This document shows, piece by piece, positions 9,980 to 23,244 of a stretch of 64,000 bases of DNA (position 1 is the stretch's first letter; each line of letters opens with the position of its first letter). This DNA is from Acanthamoeba castellanii str. Neff. Taxonomy: Eukaryota > Discosea > Longamoebia > Acanthamoebidae. Made by a program: the position numbers and the translations under genes. The notes below the pieces were generated by a model, which was not told where the DNA came from, did no database searches, and saw only the letters and a list, made by a program, of their open reading frames with translations. The stretch is from the NCBI RefSeq assembly GCF_000313135.1, contig NW_004457518.1, positions 221,595 to 285,594 on the forward strand, written 5' to 3'.

Positions 9980-12900
9980 ATGGACCGGCTTTATTCCTCG
10001 CGACGTGTGGCGTGGGGCGTCATCGCCACCGTCCTGCTGCTCGTGGCGATATTCGACCTCCCACCTACTGCTGCTGCTGCTGGGCAGCCGCGTCTCAGCC
10101 GGGAGGAGCTGGGGTCGTGGGGAGGCCTTCACGACGAGGACAGCGCTGGAAAGCTCCAAAGCAGCGGCGGCGGCGGCGGTGGGGAACGGCAGAAGAGGGG
10201 AGCTGCGCCCGAAGAAGACGTCGAGCAGCAGCAGCAGCGGGAAGAGGAGGAGGAGGAGCTGATTGCCGTGCAGGTGACGGGAGGGCGGGCGGGGGCCGAG
10301 GAGGTGGCCCGCCGGCACGGTATGGCGGTGGTGCGCCAGGTGGAGGGGCTGGGCCACCAGGGCTACTTCCTCCTGCGCCACGCTTCGCACCGCAGCAAGC
10401 GAGGTCAGGGCGCCCCGCTGGCCACCGCCGACGACCTCCACTGGTGGGAGCCCCAGGTGCGGCGCAAGCGGACTAAACGGACGTACGCGGCCCCACACCA
10501 CAGCACCCACCATCCCCCCACGAGGCCTTGTTCTTGGCGTGGCCATGACTGTGGTGATACCCCCCCCCCACGTATGTGCCCACCATCATCATCTTCTTCT
10601 CCCCTCTTGGGTGCATCCAGAGCGGACCCCATGTGGGACGATCAGTGGCACCTGCACGGACACACTTATTCGCTCGACGTGGAGAAGCTGTGGTCCCAAG
10701 GCACTCACGACCACCCGCCCACCTATTTATCTCTCTCCCCCCCCCGCCTCTCACACGTGTGAGTGGAATGTGGAATGCGGGGTGTTCAGGGCTGATGGGC
10801 GAGGGAATGCGGGTGAGCATTCTGGATGACGGCATCAACCCGGAGCACCCGGACATCGTGGCCAACTACTGGGCCAAGGGGAGCTGGGACATCAGCTTCA
10901 ACTCGTCCAACCCTATGCCCCTCGTACCCGAAGACGGCCACGGCACCCGCGCGGCCGGCACTGCCGCCGCCACGTACCCTTTACTCCACTCGATGCTGCT
11001 GGTGGTGGTGGCGGTGGCTGGTGGTTGTAGTGCTGATGATGATGATGATGACGATGGTGTGCTGACAACCGTTCTCGCTGTGGGGTGTGCTTATATTAAT
11101 GCGATGCAGCGCCGACAACGAGGTCTGCGGGGCGGGAGCTGCCCCCAAGGCACGCGTGGCCGGAGTCAAGGTGCTGGGCAAGGTTCGCCTCCGCTGCCCA
11201 GTTCTAGCTTCGTCGGTAGTTGTAGCAAGGAACCGACACGACACGACACGACACGACACGACACGACACGACACGACACGACACGACACGACCAACGACA
11301 CGACACGACCAACGACACGACACGACCAACGACACGACACGACCAACGACACGACACGACCAACGACACGACACGACCAACGACACGACACGACTAACGA
11401 CACGACACGACCAACGACACGACACTCGCACGCACGACACAACACACGCACGACACCACCGCGACAGGATCCGGATGACGCTGATGAAGCACTCGCCATC
11501 GGGTATATGTGCGACCACCCGGAGGAGCCCGTCCACGTGTACTCGGCGAGCTGGGGACCTCTCGACGACGGCCGCCGCATCGAGGGTCCCGGCAGGTATG
11601 TGCCCCGCGGACAAGATCACCGGCCTACTCTTCTACAATTGCCGAGGTGGCGGATAGGTGGTGTTGGTGTTGTTGCCCTGATCATCCTGACGCCCGCGAC
11701 CCCATCCGTGAGCAGGCTGATGAAGGCGCGGCAGGAGCACTGCATCAAGGAGGGGCGCGGGGGCAAAGGGTCGCTCTACGTGTGGGCGGGCGGCAACGGG
11801 GGATTCTTCGATGACAACATGAACTACGACGGCTACGCCAACTCCCGATACACCATCTCCGTCGGCGCCGTCAACGAGGCTGGCGGCCCCGCCTACTACA
11901 GGTACGGTCCGCCTCCAACAGAGGTGCGTTGCGGTGCCAGCGAGTTTGGGCGGTCATCGATATCATTTTCTCTTCTGCGGGTGTGTGTGTGTCGTGTTGT
12001 GTGTGTGTGTGTGCGCGCGCGCGCGCGCGCGCGCGTGTATGTGTGTGTGTGTGTGCGCGCGCGCGCGTGTGTGTGGCCTCACTGGGTAGTGAACCGGGCG
12101 CGTGCATGCTGGCGGTGACTCCGTCGTCCGGCCGGCGAGGGGCCATGGTGCCCACCACCGACCTGACTGGCTGTACGGAAAAGTTCGGGGGCACCTCCGC
12201 GTCATGGTGCATCTCCTCTCCCCTGCGCTTTTTTTGTTTGTTTGTTTGACGAGTTGCGTGCGTGGGCCGGGTGCGGGCGACCTAGTCCGATGGCTGCCGG
12301 AGTGGTGGCGCTGGTGCTGCAGGCCAACCAGAACCTGACGTGGCGAGACATGCAGCACCTGGTGGTGCGGACGGCACGGCGCATCACCCCCAACCATCAC
12401 GACTGGCAGCGCAACGGGGCCGGCCGCTGGTTCAGCCACTACTACGGCTACGGCCTGCTCGTACGCAGCCACCACCACCATTGCGACCACCGTTACGACC
12501 CATCGTAGCATCTGATCGAATCGATGAGGCTGACGCCAGAAGTGTTGATGTGCCGCGCTACATAGAACGGGGCTGCAGCGGCCGCAATGGCCCGGCACTG
12601 GGTGTCGCTGCCCAAGGAGCAGGAGGTGATGGAGTCGGAGATGCTCGAGGTGGAGGAGGCCGTGGCGGAAGGGCGCGTGGGCAAGTACGCGTGCGCGTTC
12701 GAAGCGTTCGGCGCGGTGGCCGAGATCGAGCACGTGGAGGCGTGGGTGGAGGCCACGGTGCACGAGGGCGTGGGCACGAGCACGTTGAGCCTATTCTCGC
12801 CGGCCGGCACGGAGAGCAAGCTGCTGGTGGACGGCCTCAACCGACACACAGAACTGGCCTGGGCCTTCACCAGCGTCGCTCACTGGGGCGAGGCCCCCAA

Positions 12901-13015
12901 CGGGACCTGGACCCTCAAGCTCTGCCCCCAGCACGGCGCCACCCTCCATCGCTGGCGCCTCCGCCTCTACGGCCTCGCCACGCCCATCACCACCCAACCT
13001 CCACCCCAGGGTTAA
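9980..13015 (+). CDS. Proprotein convertase, furin/kexin family (S8B)
   Basis: A secreted, Ca-dependent subtilisin-type serine protease that cleaves precursors after dibasic sites in the secretory pathway. The start MDRLYSSRR is followed by a hydrophobic signal sequence (VIATVLLLVAIF). An acidic prodomain with Gln/Glu insertions ends at the likely self-cleavage site RRKRTKR, and the mature N-terminus TADPMWDDQWHL matches kexins. Catalytic elements: Asp in ILDDGINPEHPDI, His in EDGHGTRAAG, oxyanion Asn in VWAGGNGG, Ser in FGGTSAS joined across an intron to PMAAG. A P domain follows (WVSLPKEQ to LYGLATP). The stop comes directly after the P domain, so no Cys-rich region, transmembrane segment or cytosolic tail is visible. 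Introns hold long ACACG repeats. It converges on MIC60 with 139 bp between stops. Confidence 0.92.
11236..11430. repeat. ACACG / ACACGACCAACG compound tandem repeat
   Basis: A pure 5-bp ACACG array turns into a 15-bp higher-order unit (ACGACCAACGACACG-like), all inside one convertase intron. The next exon begins near 11468 (DPDDADEALAIGY). Confidence 0.95.
11998..12072. repeat. Alternating GT/GC purine-pyrimidine tract
   Basis: Long (GC)n and (GT)n runs in a convertase intron. Such tracts are classic Z-DNA formers (established knowledge); no function is shown here. Confidence 0.9.
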
Positions 13016-13154
13016 CCCTGCTTCCCGTAGAAGAAGAAGAAGAAGAAAATCCACGAGTGGCCAGTTGTTGTATTCGCCCACCCGAGCCGTACGACTTACT
13101 CCCCTCCAAGGTGGTTTGGTAACGTAAGGAGGAAAGGTGTGCGCCGGCAGCAGC

Positions 13155-14990
13155 TCAGAGGTCGGTGGGTGGCTTGAGCGTGGTCACGTCGGCCGAGATG
13201 ACGGAGATGGCCTGCTCCACCACGAGCCGCTTCCGCGCTTCCTCGATCCAGTCATGGGCCAGCTCGTGGGCCAGCCCTGCACGCGCGAGAAAGAGAGAAG
13301 AGAGAGAGAGAGAAGAGAGAGAAAAGAGAGATGAGTCGAGCACACCGCCAGTGCCAGCGACCACGCAAGTTAAGTGCGCAAGGAGGAAGGTCGGGAACGC
13401 ATAGAAACAACAGTGAAATGAAAAACAGGGCCGCAAGCAATGTGGGTCGGGTCGGGTCGGGGCGGCGTACCGGTGAGCTGCTCCAGGTCGCGAAGGGCCG
13501 TGAGGAGGTCGTCGTCGAGGAGGTGTCGGCGGGCGCTGTCCAGGAGGAGCTCCTGCGGAGTGGGCGCGTGGTACGGGTTGAGGGAGACCGTCGCCGCCAG
13601 CAGAGGAGCCACGGCGTGGCGCAGCAGGCCACCGCCTTCCGGCACCTGCGCCGCCACTCGCACGTGCTTCTCCACCTGCTCGAACCGCTCCCGCAGGCGG
13701 CCGACCGAGTAGACGCCCCTGCCCACCACCACCACCGCCGCCGCCCCCATGGCCAGTGGTACCCGCGGTCAGCACCCCATGTGATGCATATTTGGGGGGG
13801 AGGAGGGAGGAAGGGGTATTGGAGGAGGGAGTATTGGGGGAGGGGGTGTACCGGGAGGCTTGGGCTTCGATGTGGTGGGCGACGGCCTTGTAGAGGGGCC
13901 GCGTTGCGGCGAGCGAGCGCACGAGGTCGAGCTCCGCTTGGAAGGATGCCAGGTGTCCCTCGGGTCCCAGGGCCGCGCTTTCGAGCGCTCTCACGGCGGA
14001 TGCCAGCCGCTCCGTCCAGCTCCACCACTCGCGCTCCTCGCTCAGGTGCCGGATCCGGTATTGGGCGTCGTCCACCAACGTCTGCCACCACACACACGAC
14101 ACACACACACATGACACGACACGACACGACACACACACACACACACACACGACACACGACACACGACACACACCGCAACATACACTCATAAGACGTGCAC
14201 GCGCGCGCCAACGCAGCAAGCAGGCCACTCGCCACCACTCGGGGCAACAAAAGCAAGGCAAGGCAAGGCAAGGCAAGGAAGGTGCACCTGGAGGTAGGCC
14301 AGGGTGTGGGCGTGCAGCCGGGTCGATTCCTCGAGCTGCTCGTTGAGGAGCTGCTTCTCCTCGCGCACCAGCTCCACAAACCGAGCGTTGAGGCCCGCCA
14401 CCACATCTTCCATCTCCGAATACAGGCGCTGGCGCTCCTCCTGGCGGTCATTAGCGTGGGAGGGAGAGGGGGGGGGTGTTTAGACCAACGCGGCAGCACA
14501 TGAGGACAGAGACAGACGAACAGCCTGCAGCCGCCGCCCACAAAGAACACGCGGCACACGACGCGACACGAGACACACGAGCCCCGAGTCACGCGCGTGT
14601 ACGTACCACGAATTGGTGCTGCAGGGTGTCGAGCTGCTGGTGGAGGCGGTTCTGGTAGTCGTCGCTGATCTTCTGGCGTTCGACGTCGACGTGCTCGGCG
14701 ACGACCTCGTCCATGTGCTGGCGGAGGGCGGCCATCTTGTGTTCGTACTTCTGGCGGAGTCGTTCGACCTTCTCCCTCACCTGGCGCTCGCAGCTCTCCG
14801 CCTGGATGGCGATGATCTCCTTGATGGCCTGCAGCTCCTGCAGCCGCGTGGCACCCTCGGCAGCTGGCTGCTCCTGACGCTGCTCCTGCTGCTCCTCCTG
14901 CTGCTGCTGCTCTTGCTGCTGCTCTTGCTGCTGCTGCTCCCCCTCGTGATCGCGTTGCTCGCCAGCCGGCTCGGCAGGGTTCGCGGCGTC

Positions 14991-15024
<34 letters not shown>

Positions 15025-15878
15025 TCGGCAGGGCTGGCCTTATCGTGGTGGTGGTGGTGGTGGTGGTCATCATGGGCGACGGCCGCCACGGCTTCCTGGT
15101 GAGCATCGGAGGCGGCGAAGCTCTCTGTGACGAGAGCCACCACCGCGGCGGGCACGGCGGCCTTGGCCTCCTCCGGCGCGACGCCATCGGTCGCCACGTG
15201 CGCGTGCGAGGCCTCGGGGCCAACCACCTCCACCACCAGCGGGGCGGGGGCGGCGATGATGGCCGGCTGCTCGGTCTCCTCCTCTCCCTCGCCGTCATTG
15301 GACTGCGTGGCGGCGGGGTCCATCTGCTCCACCTCCACCTCCTCCTGCTGCTGCTGCTGCTGCTGGTGCTCCTGCTGCTGCTGGTGCTCCCGCTGCTGCT
15401 GCACGACGAGCGAGTCGGGGAGAGCGACGACGGCTTCCTCCTGGGCATCGAGGGCGGTGGCCTCCTCCGCTGCCGCCAGCAGGACCTGCGCTGCCAAGAG
15501 CGGCGCACCGGCCTCCTCCTGCTGCTGCTGCTCCTCGTGGGTCACCGACGGCTTTGGTGAGGCGGCGGCGGTGGGCTGCGACGGCGAGGAGGTGGTGGAG
15601 GAGGAGAGGGAGGCCCAGAAGTCGTTGAGGCGGGCGCGGAAGGGGGGGTCGGTGTAGTAGCGGTAGCCCGTCCACGCCGAGGCACCCACGGCCGCCCCGA
15701 CCAATACCCCAAACGCCACGCCGCCGCCGCCGGAGCTGGGCGGAGGGGTGGCCCCCGCATTGGCGAAGAGACGGCGCGAAGTCACCTGGCGCGCCGCAGG
15801 GACGCGGGCATGTGTACTCGAAGCGGGAAGGCGGCACGCTGCCCTCGCACGGCTTCCATTAAATCCCCGGCGCAGCAT
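13155..15878 (-). CDS. MICOS complex subunit MIC60 (mitofilin)
   Basis: An inner mitochondrial membrane organiser that holds cristae junctions. From the ATG at 15878 the protein has an Arg/Ala-rich presequence (MLRRGFNGSRARAACRL), a membrane span near residues 50-75 (VAFGVLVGAAVGASAW), and a long intermembrane region with Gln and His runs. A coiled coil follows (LQELQAIKEI to DTLQHQF), then the mitofilin domain in several exons (TLVDDAQYRI, ERFEQVEKHVRVAAQVPEGG, DLLTALRDLEQLTG, WIEEARKRLVVEQAISVISADV) to the stop at 13155. The order and C-terminal signature are those of the family; the Gln/His/Ala expansions are lineage-specific. It is divergent from XPO6 (177 bp). Confidence 0.9.
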
Positions 15879-16055
15879 TCGTCAGCGGATGGAAGTGGTG
15901 GTGGCTATGAGAGATTAAATGGGAGGGATCTGCCCCCGAGAGGAAAAGGGCGGGAAATGGCCAAGCCCACATACTTATTATGATGAAATGCGGGCAGAGA
16001 AACACAACAGGAAAAAAAAAGAGTGGGCCCCACAAGGCATCAAAAGACCCGTAGG
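15879..16055. promoter_or_regulatory. Divergent promoter gap (MIC60 / XPO6)
   Basis: A 177-bp gap between two outward-facing ATGs. It is purine-rich with an A-run at 16012-16020. No canonical TATA box is evident. Confidence 0.45.
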
Positions 16056-18367
16056 ATGGAGGGCAGAACAGGGCGTGTGGCAGTCGAAGAACTGCAAGGC
16101 CTTCTGCAGCGGCTCTTCCATGCCAGTGACAACGCGACCAAGGCCCACATTGGTGCGCGTGTCCCCAATCAATCCCCATCTTGTCCCGGCGCTGTAGTAT
16201 TAATTTGCAACTGGTGCACCTCGGTAGAGGGGGTGTTGAAGGGGCTCCGCGAGGCCGACGGGGCGTGGCGCGAGGCCGAATTGTGGATGAGGAGCAGCGG
16301 GGACGCCTATGTGCAGTGGTTTGGGGCGGCAGTGCTGGAGGAGACTCTCCGGCCCCACCGCTGGGCTCGCGTGAGCAGCGCCGACCGCGTCTCTGCTCGG
16401 GAGTTCATCTTCTCCTTCCTGCGCGCCCACTACTCCGTGCGTTGCCCCCTTCTCCGACACCTCTTCTCCCAATTGGCTGCTTGCACGCACGCATGCATGC
16501 GCTGCTGGAGTAGTGCTGATGACTGGGCGGCTGGTGTGTCGTGTGTGTCGTGTGCGTGTCGTGTGTGTCCTGCATGGTGCGCGCTCGCAGGCTCTGCCGG
16601 GGTTCGTGGGCACCAAGCTGGCCAAGGTGGCCGTGGCCGTGGGGAAGGCGGACTACCCGCACCACTTCCCCGAGTTCTTTGCCTATTTGCTCGCCCTCGC
16701 TCGGGTACGCACACTGTGTTGTATCGGTGACGGGATCGTCCAACCAACCAACCAACCAACCCACCCAACCCACCCACCCCACCCGACACCCCCGCTTCAA
16801 CCGCGGCCTAGCGTAGCCCAGTATACCTTATACGGCTGTTGCTGCTCTCGTGTAATGATGTTGACGTTGGCGTTGTTGCGAACAACAGGACAACTCCACG
16901 CGGGTGCTGGGGCTGAGCATGATCACGATCGCCTGTGACGAGTTTGCAGACACGCGCGGACAGACCTCGGCCACCCGCCGCAAAGAGCTCAAGCAGCTCT
17001 TCCAGCAGCAAATGCCGGTCATCTCCGGTGCGCACGCCACGCCACGCCACGCCACGCCACGCCACGCCACGCCACGCCACGCCACGCCACGCCACGCCAC
17101 GCCACGCCACGCCACGCCACGCCACGATCGGAGAGCTTTTCTAGATCCACCCACCCACCCGCCCATCTGACTCGCTTGCATTCCTCCCCTCCCTCCCCTT
17201 TACCCCCCAATTTGCCCCGCCAGGCGAGTGGAAGGAGCAGTTGAAGCGGGTGTCGCGGGAGTACCTCCGGGAAGTGAAGGCCGAGCTACCGGACAACGCA
17301 CCGCCTCTCGTCAAGGCCTTCCTCGGGTCCGTGCGGTACCAGGGCACCTTGGACAGGGCCGCCCAGACTGTTGTCAGCACCATCCTAGGTACCCCTCTTC
17401 TCCCAACAGCCCCCCCCCCCTATATATAATATATTTCTCTCTCTTGCCGTCATCGTCGATGCCTCCGGAGGAATTTCTGACGCGCCTTCTCCCTTTGGGT
17501 GATCCAGAGGGCATCAGCCAGGCGGTGGGCTGGCTTTCGCCCAGTGACGTGCTTGGTAGCGGTCTCTTCGACGCCGTGCTGCCTCTCACCATGCTCCAGG
17601 ACGAAACGGGAGCTCAGGTGCAGAAGAACACTCCCCGCGGTCCTCTTCCGATGATGATGATGATGACGATGATGATAGCTGCTGACTCTTTGCTGTGGTG
17701 ATGACTGCCACCGATCGGTGGTGTGACTGGCTTTGGGGGGGGGTACACGCGCAGGCGGTCGGATTGTTGGGTGATCTCTTGGAGCGGAACTACGTGCCGT
17801 CGGATTTCCAGGCCTACATGGGGGTGCTCTTCCAGCAGACCTTTACCCTGCTCCACCTGCTGGCCGGGCTTCCACCATCGGCCGACCTGCCAAGCGCATA
17901 CGTTGCCAAGTGCAACCACTTCTTCTGGCAGTTCAGCAGCAACTACTTTGGCCGCATACAGGTACGTACGCACACGTGCACCCACAGCGATGCATCGCCC
18001 CTTCTCGCGTCCTTGTGTGCTCCCCCTCTCCAGGTTTTTTTCCCGCATTTGGCTCATCGTCATCATCGGCGGCGGCGGCGGCGGCGGCGTCGTCGTCGTC
18101 CGTATCTACTCGACGGCAGAAGAGCGACGCCTTCCCGGCGGTGGAGTTTCTGTCGCTGGTCTACCGATACACGTTCTCGCAGCGCACTGCTGCTGGCTTT
18201 GTGTCCTGCGTTGACATCTGGTCCGTCATCCTCGACGCTTTCGGGGAACCTGGCCAAGCTGCCGATGCTGCCACCGACGCCAAGTACCACCAAGCCCTGC
18301 TTTCCCTCCCCCGTTGGCCAGCGCAGACGGCTGCCCTCGTGGTACCACGAGCACTGACGGTTTCTTG

Positions 18368-18443
<76 letters not shown>

Positions 18444-21400
18444 TCAGGTTCGGGCCGGCACTGGAGATCCTGGCGGCACAGATATTGCGATCGTCTTCCT
18501 TCTGTGAAAACCTGATCTTCCTCCAGTCTCTCGATTCTACCGCCCGAACCGAAGATGTGCGTGACCCCATCAGCCACCAGCCACCACCAGCCACTACGAC
18601 ATCGTGTGCTCCTTTTGTGGACCCCACGATCTCGTGTAACGCGCTAACGCCTGACACACGCACACGCACACGCACACACATAGGGAGAAACCGAGCAGGA
18701 TGCATTCCTGCGCAAGTGCAGAGATCTGATCATTCGCGCAGTCGAGTTCTTCCCCCGCCGCCTGCTGCAGTCCTTTGCCTCGTCCTTTGCCACCGCGAGC
18801 GCCAAATTCCTGGCCAAACTCGGCGCCGACGCTCCCCCCTATAACGTACCTCCTATTCCCTCCCTCTACTACATACACACACCCCTCTCTGCTGCTGCTG
18901 CTGCGGTGTCAAGGAAGGAAGGAAGGAAGGAAGGAAGGAAGGAAGGAAGGAAGGAAGGAAGGAAGGAAGGAAGGAAGGAAGGAGGCGTCTGGCACGCCGG
19001 CATGCTGCGACTTCTCATCGTGGAACCCATTTGCCCGTTTACCAGTCCAGAGAATGGGTCGGGCTGGCGAAGGACCTGGGCGGGCTGGCGACCATTATGG
19101 GAGGCCTCAACAGCCACTTCCTCTCCCATCGGGTACACACGCACCATTCGCCACCCTAATCCCTCCCAATCCCACTGCCAACGGCCGCCAGCTTAACGCG
19201 CCCTCCTCCCCTCCCCCATCGGCCATATATGTTTCTGTCTGTTTTTTTTTAACAAATAGGAAACGACGGCGGGCGTGTTGGGACTCATGAGCCAGTTCCG
19301 GGAACTGCTGGCAGCCATCGTGCAGCGCTCCCTCCACAAGCAGGGCGCCCACTTTGCCGACCTCCTCGCACAGACCTTTGCCGCCCTGGCCGCCCTCATG
19401 CCCTGGGTAGCCACAATGCCGCCTTTTTTCCTTTTTTTTATTTTCCTTTTCTTTATATTTTTCTATATTTTTAGGTCTCGTTGCTCACCACGCGAGTGCC
19501 ATGCCGTGCGACCGTCTCCTCCACGTGGCAGGTGGAGGTGCAGATTGGGACCCATTTGGACACAGACAGCGAGCAGAGCCAGCTGGCCAGGCGTCAGGCC
19601 GTGCTGCAGACGCTCGCGCCCTCCCTCGACGTCGTCGCTGGCCTCCTGTCCGTGGGGGTAGGAACACGCCCGCCCCCGGATCCCTCCTTTCCCTCTCCCT
19701 CCCCCCCATGGGGGTACCCAGTACTCACACTCACCTCTCTTGCTGGGCGGCGGCGGCGGTGGCGGCGTTGGTGGCGGTGCGGCTCCGAAGGCCAGCGAGC
19801 CAGATGTGGAAGCCGCGTTGGAGTTCTTCGAGTCGGTGAGCCTGGCGGTGCGGGTCCCGCAGCTGGGCCAGATACCCGGCGTGCAGTGGCTCATGGCCAA
19901 CGTGCGCTCTGTGACCGACCCGCTCAGTCCGCCCCTGCACTCCCGCCTCTACACCGCCCTCGCCTGCATTCTGCTCCTCCCCTACAAGCTGCCCTCGAGC
20001 ACGCTCCCGCTCAAGGCCAAACAGGTACCCGTATCCGTAGCACGCACCGCACGCACCGCACGCACTGCACGCGCCGCACGCGCCGCACGCACGCACGCAC
20101 GGGCCCGGCAGATCTCTTACCCTCCTCCTCCTCCTCGCTCCTGTTCCTCTTTCCCTCTTTTATTCCTTTGGCTTGTGGGCCACCGCCGCCACCGCCACCA
20201 CCAGCAGGACGAGCAGCACTGGGGCGAACGCACGGCGGCGTTCGAGGCACTGGTGAAGCCGCTGGCCGAGCCGCTGGCGCAGGCGGGCGGTGATGCGCAG
20301 CAGCTGTCCCGCTCCGATTCGGCGGGCCGCGTGAGCAAGGCGCTCCGGGCGTTGACGGGCATCGCGACGCGCGTGGGCGAGCGAGGCGGGAAGGAGTCGA
20401 AGCAGATTCTGGTGCGCGGGCTCGAGGGAGCCATCCGCCTGGGGGTGCCACTGCTGCGTGCCTATCTCCCGCACCGCCAGATGGCGGTCGTGGAGGCCAT
20501 CACGCAACTCTTCATCGCCCTCTTCGACGCCTTCAAGGCCCATCTGGGCCTCTCCTTCATCCAGGAAACCATGATGTGCGCTCTCCCCCGCCCTACGCCA
20601 CCCCTCCGCCTCCTCCTCATCGTCGTCGTCGTTTGTTGGTTGTTGCCGCGGCGGCGTTGCTGGAGCTCTCTCTCTCTCTCTCTCTCCCCCCCCTCCCTCT
20701 CGTATGGCTGGTGCTCACCTGTTACGCGTCTCCTCCCCTCTCAACCACCATTTCTATATATATGTGTGGCATACATGATGGCATGCAATATACAAAAGGG
20801 CGTTCATCGGGGTGCTGGGCGGCGAGATGGAGCAGTTGCGTTCAACCTTCACTAGCGCCGACGCAGCCGCTGCAGCTGTATCGGGCCGTTTCCTGCAGCT
20901 CATCCTGCACATCGTGCGCGACGCTTCACCTCAGCTCCACGGCCTGGTGTCCGACATCCGGCAGCTCCTCTTCGCGCTGCCGCACAGCCAGCTTCACGAG
21001 GAGGTCGCCGGTACGTGCAACCCAACAGCCTTTTGGCGAATACTGGGTGGCGCGCTACTACAACCCTCAAGGGCTTCTACCGCTACCGTAACGATCATAA
21101 CAACAACAACAACAACAACAACTCCAACAGGGCAATACTACGAGGTCGTGTATGAGCTGGTGCTCAAGCACTGGAACACGACGGACAGCAGCAAGGGCCA
21201 GTCCGTGCTCGTGCCTTCCATCCAGTACGCGCGCCCCTCCCCCGCCAAATCCTACTCGTCCTCTTGCCTCGTCTCCTCCGCCAGCTTTCTCCACGTGCAT
21301 GTGCTGCTGGTCGCGGTCGTGGTGGGAGTGGTCGTGGTCGTGGTCGTGGTGGTGGGATGACCTCTCTCTCTCTCTCTCCGTTGATGACTTCTGCTCGCCT

Positions 21401-21904
21401 TTCTCCGGCAGGACGTTTTGCGAGGCCCTGGGTGCCCAGCAGGGTGCGGGCATGGACGTGACGGTGGTGGTGCAGATCCTGAAGTGGCTGCGCGACTTGG
21501 GCAAGCGAGTGAAGCTCTTCGAGCGCCCCGAGTTCGTCCAGAGCGGCCTACGGTGGCGCCTCACGGGCCTTCTGCTGAATCTGGCCGCAGCCGTGACAGA
21601 CGGTGCGGCCGCCCTCGCCGAGGAAGCCGGAGACGTCCTGTATGACGTGGCCCTGGTGGACTTTGGCAGCTTCTTCCGCGAGGTGTTGCCCGCGTGGATC
21701 GACCAGCGGCCCGGACTCTCCATCGACCAGAAGCGCCACCTGCTGGCCCTCTTTCCGCCCGACACCGACATGACCTCCTTCCTCACGCACCTGCGCGACG
21801 TCGCCAGCGACATCGCCTTCTTCCACCTCCTCAACTCTCCGCCGCCGACGCAGGGCCTGCTCGTGGCCACCACCACCTCCACCACCGCCTCCTCCTCCTC
21901 CTAG
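16056..21904 (+). CDS. Exportin-6
   Basis: An importin-beta-family, RanGTP-dependent export receptor. In animals XPO6 exports actin-profilin from the nucleus. From [13 protein letters not shown] at 16056, splicing KAHI to [14 protein letters not shown] in phase reproduces the XPO6 N-terminal helices. Later exons match in order: [47 protein letters not shown] followed by [14 protein letters not shown], and a C-terminal block ([17 protein letters not shown], then [12 protein letters not shown]), ending in a Ser/Thr tail at 21902-21904. Many HEAT-like helical exons lie between. Introns carry CGCCA, CTGC and GAAG repeats. XPO6 is absent from fungi and plants but known from animals and some amoebae, which supports the organism assignment. 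It converges on the ARM gene (136 bp). Confidence 0.88.
17036..17125. repeat. 5-bp tandem repeat (CGCCA)n
   Basis: About 18 copies inside an XPO6 intron, between the exon ending QQQMPVIS and the exon starting GEWKEQLKR. Confidence 0.95.
18366..18441. repeat. 4-bp tandem repeat (CTGC)n
   Basis: About 19 copies ending at the CTCTCAG acceptor of the next XPO6 exon. Confidence 0.95.
18914..18981. repeat. 4-bp tandem repeat (GAAG)n
   Basis: About 17 copies of a purine-only unit in an XPO6 intron. Confidence 0.95.
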
Positions 21905-22040
21905 GGGGAGGCCTCCTCCTCCTGTTTTTACCCACAGCCCAACGTCAACGAATAGGAAGGGAGGGAGAAATAGCTACCTGTGGTACATTTTGTTGGTTGT
22001 GGCTGTTGTTCGATGAGGGCGGCGAGGGGTGGAGGTCCAC

Positions 22041-22581
22041 TCACGAGGAGTGCAGTAGCTGGAGGGCGTGCGCTGATGCGGCCGCCACAGCGCGGTTCGT
22101 CGACGTGGTCAGGGCCCGCAGCTTCTCCTCGCCTCCCGCAGCTTCGATGGCTGGCCGATTCTCTGCGCAAGACAAGAAGAGGCATAGCAGGGATGAGGGA
22201 GAGGATGCTGCTGCTGCTGCTGGAATGGTGGCGGGTGGCGGGTGGCGGGTGGCGGGTGGCGGGTGGCGGGTGGCGGGTGGCGGGTGGCGGGTGGCGGGTG
22301 GCGGGTGGCGGGTGGCGGGTGGCGGGTGGCGGGTGGCGGGTGGCGGGTGGCGGGTGGCGGGTGGCGGGTGGCGGGTGGCGAGGAGGGAACCAACCAGGCT
22401 TCTTCAGGAGCAGGAGGAGCGACTTGAGGGCCAGGGACTGAATGGCCAGCTTGGGGTGAGAGGCATGCCGGATGATGGCCGAAAGCCCCAGCTCGACCAG
22501 GTCTCTCTGGCACCCTTCTGCCACACGTTAACGGAGGGGAAGAGGAGAGGACAAAAGACGCCCCGCGTCAGCATCATTAGC

Positions 22582-22614
<33 letters not shown>

Positions 22615-23183
22615 TGTCGTGTGTCGTGCTACGCGCACACCGTAGTCGACCTCGCCACCACAGTGAAGGTGGCTTTTCTCTCGCGCGCACGCGCACGCGC
22701 ACGCACACACACACGCGCGCGCACACGCATGCGTGTGGATCCGCCAGGACAACCTCCAGCACACCACTCGTTCGGGGGGGGGGGTTACCGTCCCCGGCAA
22801 AATGGGCGAGGGCGCCGACGACGCATTCGAGGACGGGTTCCGGGGCGGCGCGCTCGAAGGCCGTCAGAAGAGCAGCCAGGCCCTCCTCCTCCCGGCATGC
22901 CGCTCGGCATCGCTCTGCAGCCAAGCAGGAGGAGCACCGGCCCACCACCACCACCACCAGCAGCAGCCACCCATTCATTCATGTCAGAGAACTGCGGCGA
23001 GGAGCGCCTGAGCGCGCATGCACACGTTCGTGGCAAGTGGTGGCTGCGCGAGGGAGGGAGAAAAGAGACCGTTGTCGGCGAGATTGGCCAGGGTGAGGAG
23101 GGCGTGCTCGCGCATGTCATCGTGCGGTGAGTCCACGAAGCTTGCCAAGTGCGCCACGGCCTCCGTCGCAGCGAACCTGCAAC

Positions 23184-23244
<61 letters not shown>

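Noticed and set aside
14600..15560. Plus-strand Leu/Val/Gly-rich frame opposite MIC60
   Set aside because: Antisense of CAG and CAC repeats in MIC60; low-complexity only.
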